A stretch of 64,000 nt of DNA from Liolophura sinensis (GCF_032854445.1 NC_088301.1:49223116-49287115); one strand, 5' to 3'; numbered from the stretch's first letter, positions 48,501-63,254 are shown. The notes: generated from the sequence alone by a model not told the origin. Program-made: numbers and translations.

Positions 48501-50440
48501 TGAGTTTTATATGGCGTAAAATATTTTATTTACACCACTTTAGTGAAAAATGCAGGTGGGCAGAGGAAAGCGGACATATTTACCCTCCTGTTATGTATAT
48601 CAGTCGTAAGCCTTTAATCAGCAGATGTTAAGAAATCAGGAAACTATGTTAATCTTTATTGGGTAAGGCGATTTTTATTTACTTATCTCTGAGGTACAGA
48701 TATCAAAAAGAGCTTTGATATACAGCAGATTACGACATCCATGTCGAAAGAAAAATCAGCACAAAACATGACTTCCACCGAAAGATGATCCGAAGATCAC
48801 TACAGTAAGGTATATGTTTCTCTTATCGGTACAGCATTACACGCGAACATGTTTGGTGCCCCGTGCCTAACGTTTATATTATTTAATATATTTATGTATA
48901 TGTTTTATTTATTTATAATACATTTATGTATGTTTTAATTGGTATTTTGCGCAGTTTCAAGAATATTTGACAGCGGCTATGTTTATGAGGTTGAGAACAG
49001 GGCCGATGGGAACTAAATGCACCTCGTCAAGTACTGATTTGTTACTACTAATCACTTGGACTAGAACTCCCGACTATTGACCTTCTGGCAGAAGCCTTTA
49101 CAGTCTGAAGTCTCATTGTATGGCCACCCGAATTTGTACACGCCCATAAAGTAGATGTGAATATGTTACCGGCATGCCTGGTGATCACACCATATGGATC
49201 TGACATGTCTGACTCCAACCATTTACGTATAGGTCTGCGGGTGAAGATAATGTGAAATTCATGCAGGTTGGATAGAGAACCAGACACATCGGATAAGTCT
49301 ACCTCCTGTCTTTCGAAACCCCAAAGCCATATGTTACACGCAAAGGACGAAACGAAAATCATTGGCAGATTTGCATTCAATTAAGTGATAACATCTGGGA
49401 TGCAGTCGGTAAAAATTTGATTACTCCAGTTCCCCACTAGCTTTTACATTTCAAGCAAATACTCCAGGGACCCATTCTAAAATGCGCACGTAACTTTGCG
49501 ACAAGTACAACTATTATGGCAAGGTATCTCATCAGTATGTGTTACCATATGGCAGTTACCCTCCCGCAAGTTTGTGCACGCTTTGTAGAACGGTCCCCTG
49601 ACCATAGATAATGTCCAGGTTGTCCTTCGTTAAATTATTCTTACAGCCTTTGTATCGCATAACATTCTATGTTGGATACTAACGTCTACAGTTACTTCTC
49701 CAGACTAAGAGTTCGAGGCAACACTGTTTATTTAGGCAAGAATAATTTACTGTCTTTAGTGTGGTCAGTTTTATGAGTTAGTCCGCCCTGATTTGTGTTT
49801 AACTTTATAACAATGTATTGGTCAATTCGATTTGCAACTTGTACCTTAAATTAGTGATTTTAGGGTTTTATGTCCACAGATGATCTATAAGGATGCACAG
49901 TCTGAAGGGATCCATTTATGCTATATAAAATATTTTACTAGCACTGATAATTCGATTTGCAAGCACGACGTCGGAGGAAATCAAAAGTTAGAGCGATGTA
50001 AAACAGCAATTACTTTATTCAAGTTTTAAAGTAACGGATATCGACCGATCGATGCTTGAATGCTGAGATGTGTCGTGTGTGGGGAACATTAACTCTTATC
50101 ACCGCACGAGTTTATCTTAAGTCTCTCTAACCGCTTGGTGTAACCTTTGGAAACAAACGCTAATTTAAGCCATACTAATGTATTGATGTCTTTGTTGTCA
50201 ATGATACCACCTTGGTTTAACTGAAGCTGAGCTGATGCGATGGTGGAGTAACCTTGAGCACTACTGTAGGTTTCACTTTTTAATTGGCATTTTTTTCAAA
50301 CTCTTTATACGGATTAGCTCCGTTATCGCTTAAAACTGACTGACTAATTTGATATAAAGTGCAGAAATCAAACAGACTTGTCGCCATCTATTGTACGTTG
50401 CTTTATACTCATCTTGCTTTGTATATTAAAGGCAAACTGA

Positions 50441-50700
50441 TTTGACACTCACCACCCCGCTCTTGTATGCTGCAGACTAACGGACATGACACTCCCCAAC
50501 CCAGACTTGTACGTTACAAACTAACCTATTACAGACACTCGAGGCATCACTGTTTTTTTTTAAATGACTGGTATTTAAATGATTTCGATGTGCAACTGGT
50601 ACCTTAGACTTGTCGAGAGGCCAGGTCTTTCTCCCCAACCCAGACTTGTGTGTTACAGACTATCCGATTTGATACTCACCACGCCGGTTCTTACCATTGT
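50441..50700 (+). repeat. Decayed ~45-bp tandem repeat
   Basis: 'ccccaacccagacttgt' followed by 'gttaca(g/a)acta' occurs near 50493 and 50634, and related 'ttgacactcaccacc' and 'ttgatactcaccacg' words occur near 50445 and 50668. An unrelated ~130-bp piece interrupts the units. Confidence 0.45.
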
Positions 50701-52034
50701 TACAGGCGTGTTTTGTAATTACAGGCGTGTTTCTGGTCAAAGCCATCTGTTCTGCTGTTCGTACCTTACTTTGCAATGAAATTCAGTGGGAAAACTGACA
50801 ATATTGCACTCATTCCTTGCAAAAGAACAATGGACAAGTCAGCTTGGAACCGAGTAGCCATTGACATGTATGTTTGGCGATTTGTTTTTATGACTGTCAT
50901 AGTTGTATCATAACCTTTGTTTGTGGAAGTATAAGCATGCTGATCATATGAACTTGGTGGTTTTATGAACAGTAGGAACATGTGCAACCATATTTGCATT
51001 TAGCCTGGACATTATTCATGGACTACAAGTTTGAAATTTGAATTGCATGCCATGACAAGAAGATCTTCCCTGCATGCGTGGGTGAAAACTGACGACTGCT
51101 TTTCTTAAGCTACATGTTACCAAGTTCACATACTATTTATGTATTACCTCTTGCATATTCCTTTTGTAACGAGATTTTTACGCTGTTTTGGAAATTAATC
51201 TTGCGATTATCAGATTGAAAAGCCCCTTCATGATTTACAAGTTTATATACGAATTTTAGATTTGACACTTAGACTTTACTCACAACCCAAGCGAGGACCC
51301 ACATTGCTATTTGTCCGTAACTCGTACTCATCACTGGGTTTTAGATTGGCATTTGTCTGAAACTTGAAATCAGGCGCGAAGGACACTTTACAAGCATCTG
51401 TGGTACTTCGATCCCTTACATGGATCATGTTTCTCAGAGCTTATAATTATACAGGTTATAGGCAAATGTTTGGCTTATCCATGGATTTTCTGACATGACC
51501 TTTGGATACGTTATCAGTGCTCAAGCTTTTTGTTTTACGGCTGACTGAATCCATTCCGACCTTTTCAAGTGACATACTCGATCACAGATTAGTTCTTCTG
51601 AAAAAGGAGTCGAGCTTTGCCTATTGATGCTTCTGGTTGCTGGCCATTATGAACCTCCTAGAAATTCCTGCTCCAAAGTATACACACTTATTTTTCTTGT
51701 TATCGACCGAGCATGGGCTGCCACAGTTGGAGAAACTCATTTTTGTTATTGGGGCGAGCTCAGATGAAAGCCGTGTGATGATATCAAGCATTTATGGACG
51801 GTGAAGATGGCTTCATTGAGCTGGAAGCAGCCTGGGCAGCGTCGGCAGGATCACGTGACTGTAGTCAATATCTAAGCATCTTAACAATACTATAGGCAAA
51901 AACACACGACGAGCGAGCAGTAGAGGATACGGCGATGAAGTGAATCGGGTATAAGGTGGCCCATATCCGAGGATTACGGAGAAGTTCAACAGATGATATA
52001 ACACTATACAGGGTAGATTCAAAAATAACACAAC

Positions 52035-55000
52035 ATGGCTGCGGCTGGCGCAAGAGTCGTTTTGATCGCAGTGGACGACAGCGAGCCTTCGGAGTTAGCC
52101 TTTCAATGTAAGTAGTCATATCGAACCATTAACCATTGCTCCTTTAAAACCGAACAGCAGTTACCGCCTGTGACTTGGTATCGGGTCTCAATGCTAAACA
52201 TTGTTGCAGCCCTCGTGGTTGGCTGTGTACGACATCAAGTCTCCATAATACCAATAGACCGCTAACGAAGCAGCGTGCATCTTTGTAATTGCTTAGGTTT
52301 ACCACACTCAGCTTTGTTCTCCTACTGGTATATACACCTATGAGGTTTTTAACATAGCGATTTCATCAGCAGTGTATTATACTGCAATATTTGACATGGT
52401 ACGGTCATCAGAGACTACATTAAATCAGGTTATTACATTAATTTCCTTCACTACAGTCAGTAGTGAAAAATGCCTACGTAAGACCCGAATGTCACAGAAT
52501 ATGACATTGGAATTAAACATGATAATACACTTTTTGAACAGAAATGCATGAAAACTGCAGCATTGCTATGGAAATGTGCATATTCTGAATATGCAGTCAG
52601 CTGGAATTACTCTTTTGCCAATTAAGAAAAATATACTATCTCTAAGTCGCCAGTTGAATGAATATAGTTAATCTGTAGAGTAAAATGATGAAAATTGACA
52701 ACTATAATTGGACATAGTTAACTGATGGCAACTTATATTTGAAAGCCCTAGTACTGGGACAACACAATATGGCCAGCGGAGCTCCGTGGCTCATCATTCT
52801 AGCCAGGCCTGACATTCTAGGAGGTTTCTTGTAAACATATCGGAAGTGATAAAGGGGAACACGATGAAGCATCCGCGTGGCATTTACTAGATGCCTTGAA
52901 AATATATACGAAGAGTCGTCCACAGTGGGAGAGGGGAATCCTCAAGGATGTACTCGAGAAGGTTAACCGTTGCTATCTGTGGTGCCACAGCCCTGGGCTC
53001 AAAGATAGCACTGCCGCCAGCCATCCCTCACCATGGAGCAAAACTCTACACTAGTTTCGTCTTACATACATCGTCCGAGAGCAAGTATTGAGCGCTTACT
53101 GACTGGAGTCTTAGCAGTCCAGTGTTACTAGTCCATCGATTCATGTAGAGACTGCAATGCTCAAAGAAAAGTATGTTTGTTGAGACAATACTTGTTAGAT
53201 TTCTTGAAAACCAAGCATGATTGATACAGAATCTCTAGCTTCGTACAGCTGCAATGGCATAGACATGTTCGGCTATTATTTTATTCGTCTTAATTTCAGG
53301 ACGATTTAGTGAGTAATCCTGAAATTTAATGCTTTGACATCTACAAACTGTTTCTGTGGCAGTCTTTCTGTAAGTCCTTGTAGATGTGACGCAAGTCTAC
53401 ACTTTGGTATGCAGAGCACGTTGGAATTGATTACTCCAAGGCAGAAAAACCTTCTCATTCAGAACAAACACTAATCCCATCTGATGGAAGTCCGTGTCGC
53501 TTTAAGTGACGCGCTGAAGGAGATTCTGATAAATTCCCAATTCCATAAATTCGTGTGTAATGCCTGCTTGGGATAAGCTCTCTTGATATCACCATTTATT
53601 CCTGGCAATTGAAGGTCAATGGGTCATGGGACTGCTCTTTTATTATGTGGCTGATATGCTGCATATCACTCATAGGAATGATATATAGGGAACGGAATCT
53701 TGTGATGTGTACGTTAACTAAGTAGTCATACATGTTGCAGTAGCGCTCTAGACGGGGAAGAATTGAGAAGAGTTTTCCGAAAGCTTAGCCTAACATAGAT
53801 GAGCTGGCATTTTGGAGCATTCCCAAATCACATGGCAGTGAAATTGGCCAGCTAGATGTGCTAGACGGACGAGATGAAATGGGCTCTACTTTCAAGGGTT
53901 TAACAACTAGTGAAATGAATGAAGCCAGCATCTGTCCCAAAATATCTGTATACCCAACGACCCAGACGTACGTTTAAGACACTTAAGAATGGCTTTGATT
54001 ATACTTGGGGATGTACTTGCTAGTTTAAGACTAGATCATGGCGCCGTGAGGGTTTGAAATGATTCCCTTATTCGCAAACGTTTATATATAATATAACAAA
54101 TATTATAATTAATTCAAATATTATAATTAATATTGAATATTCAAATCAATATTTAATTTAATAAACTCCATCCATCCAGGTAATTTGCACATAACGTTTC
54201 ACAGTGCGTTGCGAGAAGACCGTAGAGTAGACCGTAATAATGTGTCACAATCTGGCTACAGGACTTTGGTTTATGCGGTTAATGAAGGCGTGAAGAGGAA
54301 AGGGATGAATTTGAAGTTTTCTTGTGTGTTGGTCGTGTTTCATGTCTTAATGACCTTCACTTCAAATTAGTATAATGACTATAGTCAGATCACGGGCACA
54401 GAAAAAAGATTGGTTCGTTAACGAATCACGTGTCAGTGGAATTTGTTACATGCTTCCTGTGATAAAACCGGGGAGGGGATTCGGTTTGCTTTTGCCTTCT
54501 GCCAAATACCGTTATGGCAATGATTACGTTTCCAGGCACGACATCCTTTATGACACCTCCGCACCCATCTCTTCTTCAACATGTAGCTTTTATTAGCGTT
54601 TTATCATGTTATTGATTTGCGGTCAAATCTAGCTATAGGGGCCTATTTACACCTGTTATTTTCCGTTGAAACTATTGATTTTGTGCTGTAGTTTGGCCCT
54701 TGATGACGCATCCAACTAGATTTCCAATCGGTATCGGTCTGAATCATCTTGTTTGTTAACTACGTCCATGATATGAAGCGTAAAGTTTATAAGTACAGAT
54801 GAAACGAGATAATTTTACCAAGAAGTGACAATGACAATCCGAGTCCATCTAAACCCATGGATGTTGATATTGACTGTATGCGAAAGTAAACCATTTTAGG
54901 ATTAAACATTTAGCAATGAGCCTTTACAAAAGTTGTAAAAGATCATGTTAGAAAATGACATAGAACATGGAAGTCTATGAATTGTCGCCTAAAAGGTAAA

Positions 55001-58000
55001 ACAATGACATAGGGGGCCTACATGTAGGAGACATTTGTTAATTTCTCTTGAAAAAGGGCGATAATACGCGTCATGTCCGACATACGTATACCATTCGTAG
55101 CCCGTAAAGGGCGCTCCAAGTCGATAATCGCAAGATCCATTTCCAAAACAACGTTTAACACTAGCTCCCAAAGACAAAGGTAGGTAAGAAGTTATGCAAA
55201 TAGAAAATAAAGCGGGTAACACACAAGAGAGAAGCGGTCATTAGTTTTCAATGATGCCGGGCAGACAGTTGATATTTCAGGCATGAATTCCATATCACAG
55301 TTCAAATTCGTAGTCCATAAATGAGTTACAGGTCAAATAACAATTAAACAAGGTATCTCAGTCGCGCTTTGATTGCAACAGTTCATAAAGGAATCATGCA
55401 GACATGAGCATGGCTGCCTTTACTGCCCCTATCCCCAGGTTAAGCGGTATTAGATACGTCTTTCCCGTTAATGTGTAAGGATCTCATATTACAAGAGGCG
55501 CCATCTATGATGTTACACATGACATGCTGGTCTGTATAAAAGCTGTTTACAAGACAGACGGTTACATTCGGCAACCAGCGCCATCTATGTTGTTAAATAC
55601 CATGTACGCGATAGATATGTACATAAGGATAACAGCGCCGTCTATGTGGTTGATCACAATGCGGATCGCTAGAGATTCTAACGCCCTTGTAATACTTGTT
55701 CGTACTTCTGGCTTTTCGACTGCGGAGGTCCCTAGACCTGGAATGTCTCTTGCTGCCGTAACAATGACATGCACCACCAGCGGGGAAGCTTGTTGACTGA
55801 AAACCTACGGGCTAAACCCATTTATCAAAAGCCGACAGTATGAAGTAGGAAATACCGTTAGCGCCATGCAGGTTCTGTCTCCTGTCGAGCTCTACAAACA
55901 TAGATCGGACGTGGGAATGTACCATGCACGCTGGCAAAGGGAAAAAAATGCACATTCGCAATAGCTACGACATCCTACAAAAAGTCGATGTCTTGCGCTC
56001 AGCTCACGTACCCAGTTAAGTGAATGGCCCATAGTGAAAGATAGAATGTCCAAACTTTATTCGACAGCCCGACCGACACGTACTGAGCTACCTGTAGCGT
56101 CTAAAAAGAAATTTACTAATTTACTAGCAAGCAATGTAGAAAACTGATACTTAATTATGTTTAGACATGTACAGAAGAATCTAACAAAAAACACTTGCTG
56201 ATTTTTGACGCTTTTCATTCTCTTGTATTATGTTTTATAAAATTCATTACGCGACATCAGTAAGGCTTAAATCCGGCCTTGGTCAGTCGTTGAAGGTAGG
56301 CCCTACTTGTTTTTCAATCGCTGAGACACACGAGGTGTAGATTCAAAACCAGCAGTGGGCTTGAATTTGTAGATTCACCCGCTGTTACTGCTTTATGACA
56401 ATATGCGATCGACAATGACTCAACGTGACAAGTTACTATTGCAAAAACCGGTATGTCAACGATATAATCCATCAGGCGCCTTCACTGTAAATTTCGGATG
56501 TTTTACAATTAGTATAATTCGAGCGTCCATCTCGGCGTCATAACTGTCTTTTTTTCCCCCTGAAACCGAGGCTAGAGGCTCTATATTCATCGTGTTGAAT
56601 TAGATCTGCGCCTTGAACAGTTGCTATCAAAGCGTAACTCACACACATATATTATCATCAACAACTTATATAATAGCTAGGTACACGATTTGCAGACTGA
56701 TTTTCATTCACCTCGAACCTTCTTTGAGACGTTTGTGAGAACTGTTAGCTGCTTCTATTTGCATGAATCCGTCCTAATTTCTTACAATATATACTCTTGC
56801 TTTTTGGTGACGACCGGTTAACAAATGTCTGTTTTGACGTTTAGGTATATAACTTTTCGGCTTAATGTCTTTCTCATTTTCTGGGGAAATCGTACAAATT
56901 CCCAAATCATTGCCTGTGATATCTTTGATTAAGATACGTGGACAATGCACTAACACACTTTTGTGTATTTTTGCATTTTATTACCCAGACTTTGGCAATA
57001 CTATTACAGTTCTGTTCCATGCGAACAGATCCCTCTTCGGTAGTACATAATGGACTCGAATTCATCGTTAAGCCTTTACAGCTCTAATTGTAAAAAAATA
57101 AAACCTTTTTGGGGTCTGTCCGGTTTCCTCCTGGTGAAATATTTGCGAGTACAACACCAATAAAATCAAATCGATCAATGAATCAATCATACACTTGCAG
57201 GACAAAAAGCAAGGCTTGTGATTAGGTTGCGGAGACAGCATATTAAATTCTCAGAGATGTCAATCTGCTTTTATAAATAATACCATGAATCACGAAAAAT
57301 AGCTACTTTGAACAGCAGTCTTTATTATTGGACACTTTAAGGACCAAATAACATTTGGGGTAAAACGCCAGCCGGTAGATCCAGAAATTTGATTTAGAAA
57401 ATACAATCAATGAATGGGCCTATTGGCAAAAGGGTGTTAAAAAACGTGTTATTTTTAAATTAGAAGAAAAAAAAGATTTCACACACTATATCAAAATCTT
57501 CTCCTTGGATTCCAGGCTTTTTTAAGTGGTTAACATTTGCATTCAAATCTTGCATGTCACCTGCAGAAGTGTTAATCCTATTGATGCATTTCTAGCCGTT
57601 ATGTAAGATAGCTGCCAACGTGTATCCTGTATTTATCCTGTGAAGCTGTTGAAGGGAACAGATTTAGTAGGGGCGTTGAAGGACGGCTACAGGCAGCACT
57701 TTGTTCCGGTTTGTTGTCAAACATGAGAAGAATGCCATACAGTTGGATATGTGCAGAGTGTGATATGCTACTGTGATAGCGAATGCTGCTGGGCAGAGGC
57801 CAAACAAGCACACGTTATGCATGTGGCGCTCCCTCGGGCTTTATACCGGATTGTCTGTGCCTCTCGGTGGTGTGCCAGCCCTTCGCGAAGGATGAGAACG
57901 ACATATGGTGCAGGGGCACGTAGAAATCATGTGGAGAACACATAAAAAGGCCAGCCACTTAATATGCTATTTATATAACAGTAATTAACTTCTCAGATAA

Positions 58001-60176
58001 GCCAATCTCTCCGTATGGGGACAGATTGAAGAATTCATTTTGACTCTTACAGATATTTTACCAGACACAAAAATGTTGACCAGACCAGATACGAATTGCA
58101 CAGAAAATTCCCTGACACCGAAATCTTGAATAAAGACGATAACAGCTTTTCCCATTCACCGATGCCGAAACATCTAATATGAATAAACAGATAAGACCAA
58201 TTATGTCAGTACCCACCTATCAATGACGCAACGCCAATGTCACACTTTATGGTAGATCAATTAGTGGGTGCATAGTGTTTTCAGTCTTTAGTTTTCTTAA
58301 GCAGCTATCCGTGCAACTGTTTCTTATAAAATAAATAAACATATAATAAAAACAATCCTAACATTTTGACAGCATTTACGTGATTTTCTTGCATAATATA
58401 TGAAAATTTTCAGGATTCCACTAAATATGCCTACATCTTTACTCAGCAGAGCGTTCCTTAAATAATGTGATCTATGTAGAGGCTCAAAACGATTTCTTTT
58501 GACAGCTTTTAAGTGAAACTAACATGTAACAACCGTAAAAACCAACTCACGATGGATTCTGGACAAATTAAACCTAAAGTACCATCGTCTACAAAAAGTA
58601 GGGTGTGGTCATTTTGTACACATAATCATAACTCAAACAGTGATGCTGTTATTCGCTTGTTAGTCGTTTTCTTGGGCGATCATTGTTCCACTTGGGTGCT
58701 CTTGGTTATGCTACCACTCTGTTCAAATTCTGTACCATAAAATCCAATTATTCTGATAATGCACTAAAATAAAGAACCACATACAGAACTTATTTGTTGG
58801 ATACACACCTCTCTGTATTCCACATGCTTCGTTTACCACTTGAAAGACGTTTGTAGGATCTGACGTTTATGTCTTGGAACATATTAGTCGTTTTCATACG
58901 GGATGTGACATGAATAATGGGCGCGCTTATATACGCAAAGCAAAAATTTTGACCTAACCTATGCAGATGTTAGTCTTCTGGGAAATGTCTTTCACGCGCA
59001 AAACGTCCTTTTTGCGCGTGATCTCAGCAACAGGGTTTAAGCCCGTGGTTTGCAGATACACGATAGGGATCCACATATCGTTTCGTTTATATTTCACCTC
59101 TCTGTAAACCTGCTGTTCTGTACTGGCAAATAACAGGTCTGATCTGACAAGTAGACAGCTTACATCGACCATCTTGAACTTGTATATTGGCGGCCCTCAT
59201 CTATATATAAAGTGATGTATTACTTCGGTATAGGGAAAACATCTTTTGCATGGTCATTAAAGGGCCCCTCTATCTGCCACCGGCAAATGAACCCAGGAAA
59301 AACCCATTAGATGCGTATAAAAACACAGCTCTCAAAAATCTGAGGAGGTGGTGTGAAAGACATGTCTGTACTGTCGCTTTAACAAGCAACATAGGCTGTT
59401 TGGAAACCAATCCGCAACTTACATATGCTTCCCTTCGTTACTATAATGCAGATATTCTAAAAGGCATTCGCAGTCGAAGTTCCTCAGCTGCACATGTCAC
59501 CTTTGTTGAACAAAAACGCGCTAAGGGAGCATGGTACATACACGCTTCAGAACCTATCCTCCTCTTATTTACCTTTGGTGATTCCTGATTACAAACAACT
59601 CAACCATGTGTTATAGTCTTTAACTTGTACATATAAACAGGTCCCAAGTGTTATGACAGTGTCCATTTATACATACATTTGCATATCTAGTTTTGCTTTA
59701 TGCTTTAACATAACCTTAATAGACCTATATTATATTGCTCTATAATTTGTTAATCAGATTTCTAATTTAATCCAATTGTCTCCGTTGTGTAACACTATCT
59801 TGGTGTGTTATTTGTTCATCTGAGGCGTCACGTTTATTATTTAATCAAGTGTAACAATAAAGTCATGAACAGTCTTTCTTACTTCCTTTCTAGAGATCTG
59901 GGCCTATTCACGACTGTAAATATTGCTGGAATACTAGTGCACAAAAGACATGGATAGCAAGATCTTGGACTCAGGATGACATTTTCACCTTAAGCCTGAA
60001 ATACTGAATTGTTCTAAAATTAATGTCATCAGTACAACTAAATAACCCAGATGTGCAGTGATAATGATTTGTTTTTGTCTCATTCATCTTTGCAGTTTAC
60101 GTCGACAACGTCTGCAAACCAGATGACTTCGTTGTGTTTATCCACACTCCGGAATACCATGAGTTTTCCATGGCCA
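52035..60176 (+). CDS. Universal stress protein (UspA-like), first two coding exons, 3' end outside window
   Basis: Exon 1 52035-52107 starts MAAAGARVVLIAVDDSEPSE, the first beta strand and VDxSE motif of the Usp fold. Exon 2 60096-60176 continues FYVDNVCKPDDFVVFIHTPE, matching the family pattern of a helix ending in a 'YxxNxxKPxD' turn, a second strand, then (L/I)H(V/T)PE. The split codon joins in phase (T|TT), both donors are GTAAGT, and exon 2 ends in phase 1. USP proteins are small cytosolic nucleotide-binding proteins of stress responses. The ATP-binding G-2X-G-9X-G(S/T) motif would lie in later exons, which I did not find before the window ends. The intron of 7988 bp is long for so small a gene. 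Partner and ligand unknown. Confidence 0.85.
55498..55665 (+). repeat. Three spaced 'gcgccatctatg' motifs
   Basis: 'gcgccatctatgatgtta', 'gcgccatctatgttgtta' and 'gcgccgtctatgtggttg' lie about 55-80 bp apart. They produce overlapping open frames on both strands. Confidence 0.45.
56430..56610 (+). repeat. Diverged dispersed repeat, partner of 4340-4560
   Basis: The same order of matching words as in 4340-4560, from 'gcaaaaaccggtatgtcaac' to 'tatattcatcgtgttg'. Confidence 0.5.
57113..57200 (+). repeat. R2 dispersed repeat, decayed
   Basis: 'gtccggtttcctcc', 'gtgaaatatttgcgagtac' and 'aacaccaataaaatcaaat' keep the R2 order with several internal deletions. Confidence 0.5.
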
Positions 60177-63100
60177 GTAAGTATAGAACCGTTGTAAACC
60201 TATGCATCGAAAGCATATCTGTATCGGGTATGAGGTAGAGCCTCGATATTTTCCCCTTTCCACTCTCAGTAAACATATGTTGTCAGTAATGGGCATTTCA
60301 GAGATTCCTCGTGGCAAAGCGTTTAGCCTTGAACTGGCGGTTTCAACTCCCGAAACAAACCCTGTCTTGCAGACGTTATTATTCTGCTTATCACCACTAC
60401 TTCGTGGATGATGATTTATAGTTTATTGGTGGAACACTTTGTACAGTCCTGCCGCTCAATGCCTCCATGCCTTATTTCTTCTTCAAGACTATAATTAAGT
60501 CACAAACGATGGTATGCCCAGCAAAGGTAGATTTGGTGCTTGTTGGGCTATAGGCATAAAATGGCTGTCAGGTTCATCTATAGCTGATAAATCCAATGTC
60601 CATGAGTGAAATTTATCTGTACTAATATTAATCGTGTCACCACATGACTTGGAGTTTCATTGATCTGGGCGTATACCGATGTACATTTGTAACCCTACGG
60701 CACCTTTATTGATTGTATAATCATGAACAGTTAACATGACCGTCACACCTTCGTATCTACCTTTCTTATTAGGGTGACAGCCCAAATCTATACCGTATAT
60801 AGTCTTATCAATTCCAGTCTCATTGATTTACATAGCGGATTAATCATGATATGAATAAACGGTGCCATGCAAAGAATAGTGATAACATATTCTTTACAGC
60901 ATTAATATGTTTTTCGTAACACGGAGTATAGTTAAAAACAATTCAAGGGAGTAAATTGATTTTTTTCCGTTTCAAAGGGCTTCGTCGTGTTTCACTTATA
61001 ACACATCCAAACAATAGGCAAGATGTGTCAAATGTAGTCATCTGAACATGTTGAAGGGAATTCATCGGCATGTTCGATTATAGACATACTGTTTTTCACA
61101 TTACCGGCAGATAATTTCGATTAATTTGATATTCTGGTCCCATTTGCAGAAGTTGGCGTGGAATAAGCCACTCATTTATACCTGTAAAATAATGCTGATA
61201 TTGAATTTTACCTAATGAAAAAGGCAAATTATAAACGAGCCTTGGTTTGAATTCCCATCGTTTTCATTTGTTGCCAGTTCGGACACACACATCTCTTATG
61301 TTTTTGCTGTTATGTTTTGCAATTTACTTGGAATGCAAGGTAAACTGAGTGCATAAAGAACACCGCAGTGACTGACTATAATCTCCAGATTATCTAGATG
61401 ACAGATTCCAGAATATATCGGTAGTAAAAAAAAAACATCCCCTAATTTGTGCGAGGTTCTTCTCCATAAACCGCCGTCATAAACATGATGCCACTTGGCT
61501 TAACGTTTAACCATCCATTGTTATATGCGCGAAGTGGTTATCGCTCACCAGCGTTAACGTCTAGGATTCACTTTAAGATACTCTGCATGTTGGTTGCACC
61601 CGTGCAATGTATAGAACGAGACTCTGGGGAATTAGACAGATAAATCAGATCTGACACACGAAGTTCACTAGAATTATCTGAAAAATAACGGCCAAACTCG
61701 CGTCTTAAAAGAGATGACTGCGCATTTTCCCTGACGCCTGGTTAAATCACTTCTCGTAGGGACAGCCCTAGCCGTCGGTTAGGAACCTTCAGCGCCAGAC
61801 TATATCAGTTTTAAGCCACGCTTAGCTTTGCTTCACCATCGACGGGTTGATCGCTGAGAGCGAAGGTGCAGATGACAGCTGTCTGCCTTTGGTCCCGTTT
61901 CACATGTAATGCTAAGAGACTGTCTCACAGGAATGCTATCTGCAGACTAAACCTTCATTTGTTCATAACATTTTTATAAGACAAATGCATTATTTCGCTT
62001 GTAATACATATGTTATCGCGATTTCCAGAAAATTAATCAAACTGGAACAAAACATGTGCATGCTTGCTGATTGAAATTTATATAGGCCTGCACTGAATTG
62101 CAGATATACGTGATATAGTGAACAACATCTGAACAAAAATCAGTGTTACGTGACATGTAAACGCACTTATCAGTTTCCACCGTCCCATCGCTGACGGCTT
62201 GATATCATACACTTTGTAGACCTTTCCTATTACAAATTATGTTTGTACGGCACCAATATTTTTCGGAAGGGTATATACAGGGTGGTCTGGTTCAAAAGCG
62301 AACAGTGCTTTGCTGTTCGTCTGAACTAACGTAAAATTATAGATATTTAAATATAATGCCACGACTATTTTCGTTTTGGATAAATCAGATTTACAATCGT
62401 GTCATACTAATATGCCCCATACGTGAAATTAGGTTTAAGTAACAAGGTGTCATATGCCCTAATATTTATTAAATTTGTAACAAAAATATTAAAGGTATAA
62501 AGAAAGCGAAAACATACCTCATCAATAAAATTTTCCCACAACAGCAAAGCTACTGTATAGCTGTTTAATTGCTGCTTCAAAATATGTAGTGTGTGTTATT
62601 TTGTAAAATCAATATTATATGCTGTGAGGGAGATTAAGTTTGAAGCAACTGAAGTTATTGCACATGGAGCCCTGCTGTCAGCATGCAGATAAAGCCAGTG
62701 CCTTGAAGCTAAAAAATCAATGTATTCGTCATAAACACTCTTTGTGGTTGGCCTCTATTAGCTTGCCTGTCGTAATGTCGTCTAATATCCGCCCGAAGTC
62801 CTTGGGGACTGGAGTTTGTTACCCTGGCACCTGACCGTTCCGAAGAACAAGCGTAGTAATGAAGACTGCAGACAACCCAATATCATGAAAGTCTGTTACT
62901 ATAGCTCCCACTAGTCCATACACCCCATACTTTCTCTTCCTCCTTGGCGACAAGTCGGTAATTATTGTTTAGGCAAGGCTAATACCGAGATTTCTCGTGT
63001 TACCATCTGACCACTTTCACCAATATTTTTCGGAAGCGTTGTTTCATGCATAAACTCTACAGACTGTAATTGGTAATTCTGTTGCTTGTTTCGTATAGGT

Positions 63101-63254
63101 TAAAGACTAATTTTACCGTCAATATAACGTCTTTAAACATTGGACAAGGAAATTTGCCCAACCCCCCCTTTTCCAATGGGATTACCGTCATTAACTTGTC
63201 CTTTCATCAATATATATAACTGCAAACAGAGTGAAACCCAGCGAATTATATATT

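Larger units (their letters stand above)
47437..52034. other. Intergenic region between IDO and USP genes
   Basis: It begins with the IDO 3' UTR. 48290-48500 may be a SINE. 48940-48985 contains a weak reverse R2 fragment ('ttttgcgcagtttcaagaat'). A 110-codon minus-strand frame at 49048-49380 is unrecognised. 50441-50700 holds a short decayed tandem repeat. The last kilobase before the USP start must include its promoter and 5' UTR, but I see no clear TATA box. Confidence 0.5.
52108..60095 (+). other. Large first intron of the USP gene
   Basis: I see no nested gene on either strand. It contains an AT-rich palindromic patch near 54085-54165, a triplicated 'gcgccatctatg' motif, one copy of the dispersed repeat shared with 4340-4560 and a decayed R2 fragment. 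Open frames of up to about 90 codons show no recognisable domain. Confidence 0.55.

Noticed and set aside
49048..49380. 110-codon minus-strand open frame
   Set aside because: It shows no recognisable domain, no splice context and no neighbouring coding evidence; it may be an uncharacterised repeat. A translated search against repeat and protein databases would decide.
59250..59588. 112-codon open frame as a nested gene or USP exon
   Set aside because: It does not resemble the USP fold, lies upstream of USP exon 2 and lacks matching splice phase; exon 1 joins exon 2 directly in frame.
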